The notes under the pieces were generated by a model that was not told the DNA's origin, did no database searches, and saw only the letters and a list, made by a program, of their open reading frames with translations. A DNA stretch of 19,288 nucleotides from JBCBTJ01 sp964597685 (lineage in GTDB: Bacteria > Pseudomonadota > Alphaproteobacteria > Caulobacterales > Hyphomonadaceae), in NCBI GenBank assembly GCA_964597685.1, contig CAZQZC010000041.1:1-19288 (forward strand). Direction: 5' to 3'. Both the position numbers and the translations under genes were made by a program. Shown one piece after another: positions 1 through 6,086 of the stretch (its first letter is position 1; each line of letters starts with the position of its first letter).

Positions 1-33
1 GGCGATCGGATTCGTCCAGACCGCCAGGGCGCC

Positions 34-609
34 TTACAGGCGACTGATCGTCGCTTGGCCGGCGTCGCGAAGAACCTCGACGTCAGCGCCTGAGCGCGCC
101 AAGCCCCGCAAGCCGATATAAGCCGCGGTCAAAGCATGAGCGTCTGCACGATGTCCCGTGTCGGCTTCGCCCGCTTCGACGGCGTGGTCGCGCAAAGCCG
201 CCTCGAAGGCGTCGACCACTGCATCGAGCTGCCGATAGGCCGCGCGGCGTATCTGATCGTCCGCGATGGCGGGACCGGAGATCGTTAAACACAGAAGGCA
301 GCCGCGACGGTCTCCCGTTTCCGCTGCCTCAACGACCGCCTCAAAAGCTTGTGCAATACGCGTGACCCCAGGATCGGACCCGCTCGCGAGCCGCGCGGCC
401 CAGAGGTCAAGTTCGCGTTCCTTGTAGCGTTGCAATGCGCGCAGGTACACCGCGCGCTTTTCGCCGAAAGCCTTGTAAAAACTGCCGCGTGAAATGCCCA
501 TCGCTCGCAAAAGCGCAGGCAGGTTCGCGCCGCTATAGCCCCAGCGCCAGAACGCTTCCATGGCGCGGTCAACGGCCTGTTCAGTATCGAATTCGCGAGG
601 CCTGGCCAT
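34..609 (-). CDS. TetR/AcrR-family transcriptional repressor
   Basis: This is a DNA-binding regulator of 191 residues, a usual TetR length. The N-terminal helix-turn-helix (about residues 6-52) has the classic TetR pattern, with the recognition-helix region reading GISRGSFYKAFGEK. The C-terminal half is ligand-binding and divergent, with a GCLLC stretch near residue 105 that could be redox or thiol sensitive (inference). I chose the ATG at 609; a GTG directly before it (612) is also possible and adds one Met. The gene is divergent from the AhpD-like gene at 782, and the 172 bases between them hold several palindromes, so it probably represses itself and that neighbour. TetR-AhpD pairs commonly respond to oxidants or aromatic compounds, but nothing here shows the ligand. 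Confidence 0.9.
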   Translation of the reverse strand: MARPREFDTEQAVDRAMEAFWRWGYSGANLPALLRAMGISRGSFYKAFGEKRAVYLRALQRYKERELDLWAARLASGSDPGVTRIAQAFEAVVEAAETGDRRGCLLCLTISGPAIADDQIRRAAYRQLDAVVDAFEAALRDHAVEAGEADTGHRADAHALTAAYIGLRGLARSGADVEVLRDAGQATISRL

Positions 610-622
610 CACGCATTTTCCC

Positions 623-667
623 TGAATTGAATGTGAGAATCGAAAATTCTCGTTGAATTACAATTCA
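623..667. promoter_or_regulatory. Candidate TetR operator: palindromes built on TGAATT half-sites
   Basis: The sequence contains a perfect 6-2-6 palindrome TGAATTACAATTCA at 654-667, an inverted repeat GAGAAT (635-640) / ATTCTC (646-651), and a third TGAATT half-site at 623-628. It lies 14 bases upstream of the TetR start codon, where an autoregulatory operator is expected. TetR binding is inferred from position and symmetry only. Confidence 0.5.
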
Positions 668-723
668 CAGACACGTGCGTTGAGCGGAGCGGCGCTCAGC
701 CTCACCTGCCGACCAAGCCAAGT

Positions 724-746
724 CGATCGTGCGATCGTCTTATAAG
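724..746. promoter_or_regulatory. Repeat-rich promoter region of the AhpD-like gene
   Basis: CGATCG occurs twice, separated by TG (724-737), and is followed by the 8-base palindrome CTTATAAG (739-746), which could also serve as a -10 element. This sits 36 bases before the AhpD-like start codon. It may be a second regulator site or the promoter itself; the role is an inference. Confidence 0.3.
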
Positions 747-781
747 GACGCAATCGATATAAGATACTAACGGAGAGTCTC

Positions 782-1354
782 ATGGTTCGTGGCGCATCCG
801 CTCGCTTTTCCCGAATACAAGCCGTCGATCCTATGTTGTCGACCGGACAAACCCGAACGCTGCTCGACGCGGTCCGCGCAAAGTTCGGCCGCGCCTCGAA
901 TTTCATCAGGGTGCTGGCTAATAATCAGGCAGTTCTGGACGGCCATTTAGCGCAATCTTCAGCGCTAAGCGCCGGAGAGCTTGACCTGGAAACGCGCCAC
1001 TCAATCCGCCTTGCCGTCTCCGGGGCGATAGGCGAGCCATACTTTGCGGCCGAACATGCGGAATTGCTGCGCGGCCTCAACTTGCCCAACGCTGAGATCG
1101 ACGCCCGGCTCGCGGGGAAGGCGTCGACCTCGGATTTGTCGGAGATTTTGAGCTTTGCGCGAAAACTCACAATTCACCAAGGCGAGCTTGAGAATTCCGA
1201 CTTCGAGCGATTGAGGAAGAACGGCGCGTCCGACGCCGCCATCATAGAGATCATCTCAAACGCTGCATTCGCACTAGCGTCGGCGATTATCGGCATCGCG
1301 ACGCAGGTAGAGATAGATCGCACCTTTAACGACACCGCACCCTCAGAGGCTTAG
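782..1354 (+). CDS. Carboxymuconolactone decarboxylase/AhpD-like protein lacking the CxxC cysteines
   Basis: The 190-residue protein has the all-helical CMD/AhpD layout: GRASNFIRVLANN near residue 36, the central catalytic-loop region GEPYFAAEH at 84-92, then a FARKLT segment and a D/E-rich C-terminal helix pair that match the usual alkylhydroperoxidase-like fold. In peroxidatic members the loop is CxxCxxxH. Here the positions of both cysteines are Glu85 and Phe88, while His92 is kept, and the protein has no cysteine at all. It therefore cannot work by the AhpD thiol mechanism and may be a lyase/isomerase-like or non-catalytic member. The start is an ATG with GGAGAG 4 bases upstream. It is divergent from the TetR gene, which probably controls it. 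Family assignment is good; function is unknown. Confidence 0.82.
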   Translation: MVRGASARFSRIQAVDPMLSTGQTRTLLDAVRAKFGRASNFIRVLANNQAVLDGHLAQSSALSAGELDLETRHSIRLAVSGAIGEPYFAAEHAELLRGLNLPNAEIDARLAGKASTSDLSEILSFARKLTIHQGELENSDFERLRKNGASDAAIIEIISNAAFALASAIIGIATQVEIDRTFNDTAPSEA

Positions 1355-1380
1355 GTCAGGCTGTCTTCAGCGGACGTTCA

Positions 1381-1418
1381 GATACGGCCTTGCAGTCTGG
1401 TTCCATCATCGCCGTATC
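1381..1418. repeat. 8-base inverted repeat upstream of the glycine-zipper gene
   Basis: GATACGGC (1381-1388) and GCCGTATC (1411-1418) are perfect reverse complements separated by 22 bases. They end 23 bases before the start codon at 1442, just ahead of the ribosome-binding site GGAGAC (1431-1436). This could be a two-site operator or a leader stem-loop; there is no T-tract, so it is not a convincing terminator for the preceding gene. Confidence 0.35.
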
Positions 1419-1441
1419 TTGCGGCAAACCGGAGACAGACG

Positions 1442-2209
1442 ATGCGCCGAACACTCAGTCTTGCTGCGATCGCCGCCGCCCTCACCGCGTCAACCGCAGC
1501 CGCGCAGGTTCATGGCGTCGACAATTGCCGGATCCAGCGTCAGCAAAACGAGGTCGCCGGTTTGATCCTTGGCGGCATCGCCGGCGCGCTGATCGGCGAT
1601 GCAATCGACGACAGCAATCGCGGCTTTCGCGGTCGGCGGTTTCACGGCGGGCGACGCGGATTTCGAGGCCGTCGCGGATTTCGCCGTGACAACGACACGG
1701 GATTGATCTTTGGGGCCATCAGCGGCGCGATCGCCGGCAGCGCCATCGCCGGCGCCAGTACGGATTGCCGCACGACCGTTGTCGTTGGTCCCGGACATAA
1801 AGGCTTTGCGGACCCGTTCGAGGACTTCGACGACGANNNNNNNNNNNNNNNNNNNNNNNNNNNNNNNNNNNNNNNNNNNNNNNNNNNNNNNNNNNNNNNN
1901 NNNNNNNNNNNNNNNNNNNNNNNNNNNNNNNNNNNNTTCGACGACGACTTCTACGACAAATCCGATCCGGACTTGGATGACGACGAATTGTATGGCGGCG
2001 ACGATGAAGGCCTGAACGACGGCGAGGTGTTCCTCGATCGATCCGCGCCCCGGCCGACACGGTCGCGCGCCCGTCCGGTTCGCGCCAGCGCCATACCGTC
2101 GACGCCGGTCTGCGAGGTGCGCTACCGCACCGTGCGGCTCGCGAATGGCGCGGAATTCCTCGACCCTGTGAAGGTCTGTTACGACCCCCATACTGGGGTC
2201 TGGCGCTAG
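1442..2209 (+). CDS. Secreted glycine-zipper protein with Arg-rich and Asp-rich blocks (interrupted by assembly gap)
   Basis: I do not recognise a named gene. A signal peptide is clear: MRRTLS, a hydrophobic Ala/Leu core, and a probable cut after Ala-Ala-Ala at residue 21. Two Gly/Ala-rich zipper segments (about 39-54 and 87-105) resemble the 17-kDa-antigen glycine-zipper family and may insert in the outer membrane. Between them, residues 61-82 form a Gly-Phe-Arg repeat; after them the chain turns strongly acidic (FEDFDD, then DLDDDEL after the gap). Two cysteines before the gap (C29, C109) and two near the C-terminus could form disulfides. The reading frame agrees on both sides of 100 Ns, but the real gap length is unknown, so the protein length is uncertain. 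The ATG has GGAGAC upstream. The C-terminal VRYRTVRLANG-type end supports the chosen frame. Confidence 0.75.
   Translation: MRRTLSLAAIAAALTASTAAAQVHGVDNCRIQRQQNEVAGLILGGIAGALIGDAIDDSNRGFRGRRFHGGRRGFRGRRGFRRDNDTGLIFGAISGAIAGSAIAGASTDCRTTVVVGPGHKGFADPFEDFDDXXXXXXXXXXXXXXXXXXXXXXXXXXXXXXXXXXFDDDFYDKSDPDLDDDELYGGDDEGLNDGEVFLDRSAPRPTRSRARPVRASAIPSTPVCEVRYRTVRLANGAEFLDPVKVCYDPHTGVWR
1837..1936. other. Assembly gap (100 Ns)
   Basis: Exactly 100 undetermined bases lie inside the Asp-rich part of the glycine-zipper gene. A round 100 is the usual placeholder for a gap of unknown size. Both edges are GACGAC-type repeats, which probably caused the assembly break. Confidence 0.98.
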
Positions 2210-2213
2210 GGCC

Positions 2214-2966
2214 CTAGGTCTGTTCCGCCTTGACGCGGCGTGCGTGGACCAGGTGCTCCTGATTGCCGTCGCCGCCCGGGATGGGGCTCGCCGTCCAGGC
2301 GCGTGGCGGCCAGCCGGCCTCGGTCAGCCAATTTGAGAGACCGGCCCTCGCGGTATCGACCGCGTCCGCGTTGGAGACAATTCCGCCCTTGCCGACATGA
2401 GCGCGTCCGACCTGGAATTGCGGCTTGAACAGTGCGATCAGATCGGCGCCGTCGGACGCCAGCGTCAAGGGAGAGGCCAAGAGCTTCTCCAGGGCGATGA
2501 AACTGACGTCGCAGACAATCAGGCTTGGCGACTCTGGGATCAGCCGCCTCGTCAAAGCGCGGGCATCAACGTCTTCGAGCGCGACCACACGATCCTCTTC
2601 CGCAATGCGCCGATGTAATTGACCGCGGCCAACGTCGACGGCGTAAATCTTACGCGCGCCGCGCCTTAGCAAGACGTCGGTAAAGCCGCCCGTCGACGCG
2701 CCAATGTCGAGACAGAGGCGCCCCTCTGGCGAAACCGAAAACTCGTTGAGCGCGTGGGCGAGCTTAACCCCGCCGCGCGACACATAGGGATGCGCTGGCC
2801 GGGCGGTGATGTCGGCGTCGACGTCAAGCATCTGTGAGGCTTTGACGACGGGCTGTCCCTCGGCAGAGACGCCGCCAGCCGCGATTGCGGCCTGCGCCGC
2901 CGCACGACTTTCGAAGAATCCGCGATCCACCAGCAACCGATCTGCGCGAGCTCGTTCTTGCGCCAT
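2214..2966 (-). CDS. tlyA: TlyA-family rRNA methyltransferase (S4 domain + SAM-dependent FtsJ-like domain)
   Basis: TlyA proteins (annotated as hemolysin A or 16S/23S rRNA cytidine-2'-O-methyltransferases) methylate ribosomal RNA in the cytoplasm. This 250-residue protein has an N-terminal S4 RNA-binding domain (RADRLLVDRGFFESRAAAQ, about 6-65), the linker YVSRGGVKL with the first catalytic Lys, a SAM-binding DIGASTGGFTD, VCDVSF with the catalytic Asp, the FKPQF motif with the second Lys, and GNQEH with the Glu. The usual KPQFE is KPQFQ here. I start at the ATG at 2966 because it yields the normal MAxER-type N-terminus; an upstream in-frame ATG at 3050 would add 28 unrelated residues. Its stop is 4 bases from the stop of the glycine-zipper gene on the other strand. 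It is divergent from the aldolase gene. Confidence 0.9.
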   Translation of the reverse strand: MAQERARADRLLVDRGFFESRAAAQAAIAAGGVSAEGQPVVKASQMLDVDADITARPAHPYVSRGGVKLAHALNEFSVSPEGRLCLDIGASTGGFTDVLLRRGARKIYAVDVGRGQLHRRIAEEDRVVALEDVDARALTRRLIPESPSLIVCDVSFIALEKLLASPLTLASDGADLIALFKPQFQVGRAHVGKGGIVSNADAVDTARAGLSNWLTEAGWPPRAWTASPIPGGDGNQEHLVHARRVKAEQT

Positions 2967-2993
2967 GCAATCGCTTCCGTCCGCCGCTTTCGC

Positions 2994-3009
2994 ACCGCCG
3001 AGAGGCGGT
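2994..3009 (+). promoter_or_regulatory. GC-rich hairpin with GAGA tetraloop in the aldolase leader
   Basis: ACCGCC-GAGA-GGCGGT forms a perfect 6-bp stem closed by a GNRA-class tetraloop, ending 12 bases before the aldolase start at 3022 and next to its ribosome-binding region. If it lies in the transcript it could modulate translation of dgoA-kdsA. Function is inferred; the short divergent gap (2967-3021) must also contain the tlyA promoter. Confidence 0.35.
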
Positions 3010-3021
3010 TTATGGGGGTGT

Positions 3022-3696
3022 ATGGCAGCTCGCAGCTCACCCGCAAGCAAGGCTGGTTCGACGCCTTTCGGTTTGGCCGGGGCGTTGGCCGCCTGTCCGT
3101 TGGTTGCGATCCTCCGCGGCCTGCGGCCGAACGAGGCCGAAGATGTGGGCGAGGCTCTCGTCGCGGCCGGATTGCGCGTTCTAGAGGTTCCGCTGAACTC
3201 ACCGCAACCCTATGACAGCATTGAAATTTTGGCGCGCAAATTGGCGGGGCGCGCCATTGTCGGCGCAGGCACCGTGTTGACGCCAAACCAGGCCCGACGT
3301 GTCGCGAGCGTCGGCGGTCAGCTGGTCGTCTCGCCAAACACCGACTTGGACGTCATCGGCGAGTCGCTGAAGCTTGGCCTAGATTCAATGCCTGGAATCT
3401 TCACTCCGACAGAGGCCTTCGCTGCGATTCGCGCAGGGGCGCGGCGTTTAAAGCTGTTCCCGGGGGAGGCCGGCGGACCCGCCCACCTCAAGGCGCTGCG
3501 GGCTGTTTTGCCGGACGAGGTCGACCTGTTCGCCGTGGGCGGCGTCTCTGCCGATACATTGGCGGATTGGTCCGCGGCGGGCGCGGCGGGCGCAGGGTGC
3601 GGATCGAGCGTCTACAAGCCTGGATGGAACGCCGCCCAAACGGGCGCAGCGGCCAGTGCGCTTGTCGCTGCGGCTCGCACGGCATGGGGAGACTGA
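3022..3696 (+). CDS. dgoA: 2-dehydro-3-deoxy-6-phosphogalactonate aldolase (KDPGal aldolase, DgoA type)
   Basis: This class I aldolase splits 2-keto-3-deoxy-6-phosphogalactonate into pyruvate and glyceraldehyde-3-phosphate. The signature ILRGLRP, VPLNSP, GAGTVL, VSPNTD, LKLFPGE and FAVGGV favours DgoA; the related Eda carries TLRT in place of PLNSP. Schiff-base Lys144, Glu55 and Arg32 correspond to Lys126, Glu37 and Arg14 of E. coli DgoA, so this protein has an N-terminal extension of about 18 residues. I start at the ATG at 3022 behind GGGGG; earlier in-frame ATGs (2965) would run into the tlyA start. No galactonate dehydratase or kinase is nearby. Instead kdsA follows after 2 bases, so it is almost certainly co-transcribed with a KDO gene, which hints at a role with a KDO-related keto-deoxy acid or at a shared pool of pyruvate/PEP chemistry (inference). 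Confidence 0.85.
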   Translation: MAARSSPASKAGSTPFGLAGALAACPLVAILRGLRPNEAEDVGEALVAAGLRVLEVPLNSPQPYDSIEILARKLAGRAIVGAGTVLTPNQARRVASVGGQLVVSPNTDLDVIGESLKLGLDSMPGIFTPTEAFAAIRAGARRLKLFPGEAGGPAHLKALRAVLPDEVDLFAVGGVSADTLADWSAAGAAGAGCGSSVYKPGWNAAQTGAAASALVAAARTAWGD

Positions 3697-3698
3697 TT

Positions 3699-4577
3699 AT
3701 GGCCGGAGACAGAGACCCGACGCCAATCAACTCGATCGTTTCGGTGCAGGCGCCCGGCCGTCCAGCTGTCGCGTTCTCAAACACCGCGCCGGCGGCGTTC
3801 ATTCTGGGCCCGTGCGCCCTGGAGAGCCGCGCGCACGCCTTGGAAATGGCCTCGGCGCTTGCGGAGATCGGCGCGCGGCTGGGCGTCGGAATTGTTTACA
3901 AGACAAGCTTCGACAAGGCGAACCGGACCAGCGCGTCCGGCTATCGCGGGATCGGCCTCGACGAAGCGTTGCCGATTTTCGCTGAGATACGAGAGCGCGT
4001 TGGGCTTCCGGTTCTGACGGATGTGCATTCGCCGGATCAATGCGCGCGGGCGGCTGAAGCGATCGACGTCCTGCAAATCCCGGCCTTTCTCTGCCGTCAA
4101 ACGGATCTCCTGGCCGCCGCTGCAGAGACTGGCCGGCCCGTCAACGTCAAGAAGGGGCAATTCCTCGCCCCGTGGGACATGAAGCATGTCGTCGCCAAAC
4201 TCGCCGCGTTTGGGGCGCAGGACGTGCTGGTCACGGAGCGCGGCGCCAGTTTCGGCTACAACACGCTGATCTCAGATATGCGCGCGATCCCTGAATTGCG
4301 CGCGACGGGCGCGCCGGTCATCTTCGACGCCACTCATTCGGTGCAGCAGCCAGGCGGGCAGGGCGCGTCGTCCGGCGGGCAGCGGGATTTCGCCCCCGTT
4401 CTCGCCCGCGCTGCAGCCGCCGTCGGCGTGGCTGGCGTGTTTATGGAGACGCACCAGGATCCCGACGCCGCCCCGTCGGATGGGCCGAACATGGTCCGAT
4501 TGTCGGAGCTTGAGCAAATACTCAAAACGCTGATTGCGTTCGATGGGCTTTATAAATCTTCCCAGGTTGCGCTTTAA
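3699..4577 (+). CDS. kdsA: 3-deoxy-8-phosphooctulonate (KDO-8-phosphate) synthase, metal-dependent type
   Basis: KdsA condenses phosphoenolpyruvate with D-arabinose-5-phosphate to KDO-8-phosphate in the cytoplasm, the first committed step to the LPS inner-core sugar. The 292-residue TIM-barrel protein shows GPCALES, KTSFDKANRTS, LTDVH, KKGQFLAPWDM, TERGASFGYN and FDATHSVQQPGG. Cys39, His213, Glu250 and Asp261 match the four metal ligands of the metal-dependent class; the E. coli metal-free enzyme has Asn at the Cys position. The ATG at 3699 lies 2 bases after the aldolase stop, with GGGGAG (3686-3691) as ribosome-binding site. The stop overlaps, by 4 bases, the stop of the phosphatase gene on the other strand. 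The product feeds the phosphatase and KdsB encoded there. Confidence 0.96.
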   Translation: MAGDRDPTPINSIVSVQAPGRPAVAFSNTAPAAFILGPCALESRAHALEMASALAEIGARLGVGIVYKTSFDKANRTSASGYRGIGLDEALPIFAEIRERVGLPVLTDVHSPDQCARAAEAIDVLQIPAFLCRQTDLLAAAAETGRPVNVKKGQFLAPWDMKHVVAKLAAFGAQDVLVTERGASFGYNTLISDMRAIPELRATGAPVIFDATHSVQQPGGQGASSGGQRDFAPVLARAAAAVGVAGVFMETHQDPDAAPSDGPNMVRLSELEQILKTLIAFDGLYKSSQVAL

Positions 4578-5191
4578 GCTACAGGTCGAACGTTCCATTG
4601 CGCGATCCGCCAGCGATCCGGCTCCTTGACGAGTTCGCTGAAAGCCCCCGTCGCCATCTTTTGCGGCGGCGTATCTTGGGCGCCGGAGATTGCGCGGGCG
4701 AGGAACCGCGCGATTCCGTTGCTGGTGACAATCAAGACGTCGCCGTCGGATCGCCGCTTCGCGATGTCTTCCAGCCGATCCCTCCATCCCGCCACGAGCG
4801 TCTCGGGATCGACACGCCAACCCGGCGGTGGCGCGCCCGTGTCGTTCCAGGCGTCCAGCGCCTCAGCCCCGATCCGAGCGATAACTTCGTCTTCCGTGCG
4901 GTTTTCGTCGGGGCCGTAGTCGATCTCCGTTAGGAACGGATCGATTTCCAGATCGGGGGACCCTGCGTTCCGGGAGAGAATGGTCTTGGCGGTTCGACGC
5001 GTCCGCTGCAGCTCCGAGCAGGCAGCTTCAACGAATGTCGCGCCCGCGGCGTTGAGATAGTCCGCCAAAATTCGGGCCTGAGCTTCACCCGAGGCCGTAA
5101 GCGCCAGGTCGGTTCGGGCGCCGACCCGACGTGGCGTGTCGCCCGGCTCAAACGTGTTGCCGTGCCGACAGACGAAGAGGCGCAGTGTCAT
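4574..5191 (-). CDS. Histidine phosphatase-family protein; candidate KDO-8-phosphate phosphatase
   Basis: This 205-residue protein belongs to the phosphoglycerate-mutase-like histidine phosphatase superfamily. It has the RHG motif with phospho-accepting His10 (RHGNT, 9-13), the second Arg in SELQRTRRTA (59-68) and the acid residue Glu89 in LTEIDYG. The usual second catalytic His of V(T/S)HG is missing: the sequence reads VTSNG at 155-159. Its ATG overlaps the kdsB stop as ATGA, which means translational coupling to the CMP-KDO synthetase. In the KDO pathway a phosphatase is needed between KdsA and KdsB, normally the HAD enzyme KdsC, which is absent from this window. Acting as that phosphatase is therefore a reasonable but unproven role. 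A general sugar-phosphatase or a regulatory phosphate-binding function are alternatives. Confidence 0.85.
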   Translation of the reverse strand: MTLRLFVCRHGNTFEPGDTPRRVGARTDLALTASGEAQARILADYLNAAGATFVEAACSELQRTRRTAKTILSRNAGSPDLEIDPFLTEIDYGPDENRTEDEVIARIGAEALDAWNDTGAPPPGWRVDPETLVAGWRDRLEDIAKRRSDGDVLIVTSNGIARFLARAISGAQDTPPQKMATGAFSELVKEPDRWRIAQWNVRPVA

Positions 5192-5994
5192 GCGTCGTCA
5201 GCGCGGGATTGCGCCAAAAGAGCGCTCGCCCGCGCCAGGTCCTGCGGCGTGTCGATTCCGGCGACGGAGATGTCCGGCTCCGAGACTTCGACGACGCGAA
5301 TGCGATAGCCGTGCTCCAGCAGTCGCAATTGCTCGAGCCCCTCCAAGCCCTCCTGCGGCGAGGGCTCCAGCGCGGCGAAGCGCCGTAGCGTTTCGGCCGT
5401 GTAGGCGTAGAGCCCGATATGGCGCAGGACAGGCGAACGCTCAGATGAGCCGCGCAAGCGCGCCTCGTCGCGGATCGCTGGAAGGATCTGCTTGGAGAAC
5501 CACAACGCATCCCCGTTCGGACCTCGTATACAGGTTGTACCGCTGAACGGCGTGTCCGCCTTCGCCGCGCGGAAGGCGTCCAGCGCCTCCCAACTGAGCC
5601 GCACCACCGGCGTTGCCGCATGCGCGCGTGAGATGATCAGGGCGCGAACCACGGCGACGATGTGCTTGGCTGGCGTGAAGGGTGCGTCGCCCTGCAGGTT
5701 GACGATCACATCCTCTTCGCACGCCAACGCGTCATAAGCTGCGAGCGTGCGATCCGTGCCCGACGGCAAGTGCGACGGCGTCATGACCGTATGGACGCCC
5801 TCCGCAGCGCAGGTCTCCCGAATGCGGTCATCGTCCGTTGCAACGACGAATTCCGCTTTCTCGAGCGCCTTACAGGCTTCGCGGGCCGCGTCGGCGACGC
5901 ACAGCACCATCGGTCGGCCGTCGAGCTTTTCAAGCGGCTTGCCCGGGAATCGGGTTGATCCGTAGCGGGCGGGAATAACGATAAGGGTGCGCAT
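5188..5994 (-). CDS. kdsB: 3-deoxy-manno-octulosonate cytidylyltransferase (CMP-KDO synthetase)
   Basis: KdsB activates KDO with CTP to CMP-KDO, the donor for transfer onto lipid A. The 268-residue protein has the nucleotidyltransferase fold: VIPARYGSTRFPGKPL at the N-terminus, VVATDDDRI, PSGTDR, NLQGDAP, WFSKQILP, RHIGLYAYT and a C-terminal GIDTPQDL. The common QGDEP motif is QGDAP here, with the metal-binding Asp retained, so this is a divergent subgroup. Only the single residue differs at that motif and function should be preserved. The ATG has GGAG 6 bases upstream. It is 92 bases downstream of kdsD and runs by ATGA overlap into the histidine phosphatase, forming a kdsD-kdsB-phosphatase unit. 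The 92-base spacer holds no clear promoter or terminator. Confidence 0.93.
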   Translation of the reverse strand: MRTLIVIPARYGSTRFPGKPLEKLDGRPMVLCVADAAREACKALEKAEFVVATDDDRIRETCAAEGVHTVMTPSHLPSGTDRTLAAYDALACEEDVIVNLQGDAPFTPAKHIVAVVRALIISRAHAATPVVRLSWEALDAFRAAKADTPFSGTTCIRGPNGDALWFSKQILPAIRDEARLRGSSERSPVLRHIGLYAYTAETLRRFAALEPSPQEGLEGLEQLRLLEHGYRIRVVEVSEPDISVAGIDTPQDLARASALLAQSRADDA

Positions 5995-6086
5995 GAAGGC
6001 TCCAGCAGCATGCGGTCGGACTTTGATCTGGATACCGAGAGACGAAGGGTCGCGCTAGGGCGTTGCGCATCGTCGGCGCGCGCTCG

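Noticed and set aside
1490..2191. Minus-strand open frame spanning the assembly gap
   Set aside because: It is antisense to the signal-peptide protein, and its continuity depends on undetermined bases.
2183..2200. Hairpin GACCCC-catact... /GGGGTC near the end of the glycine-zipper gene, and the adjoining CTAGGGCCCTAG palindrome, as a bidirectional terminator
   Set aside because: The 6-bp stem lies inside the coding sequence, and neither structure is followed by a T-tract on either strand.
2806..3021. Upstream extension of the aldolase reading frame
   Set aside because: It overlaps tlyA coding sequence antisense, and the translated extension is Ser/Ala/Arg-rich with no similarity to aldolases.
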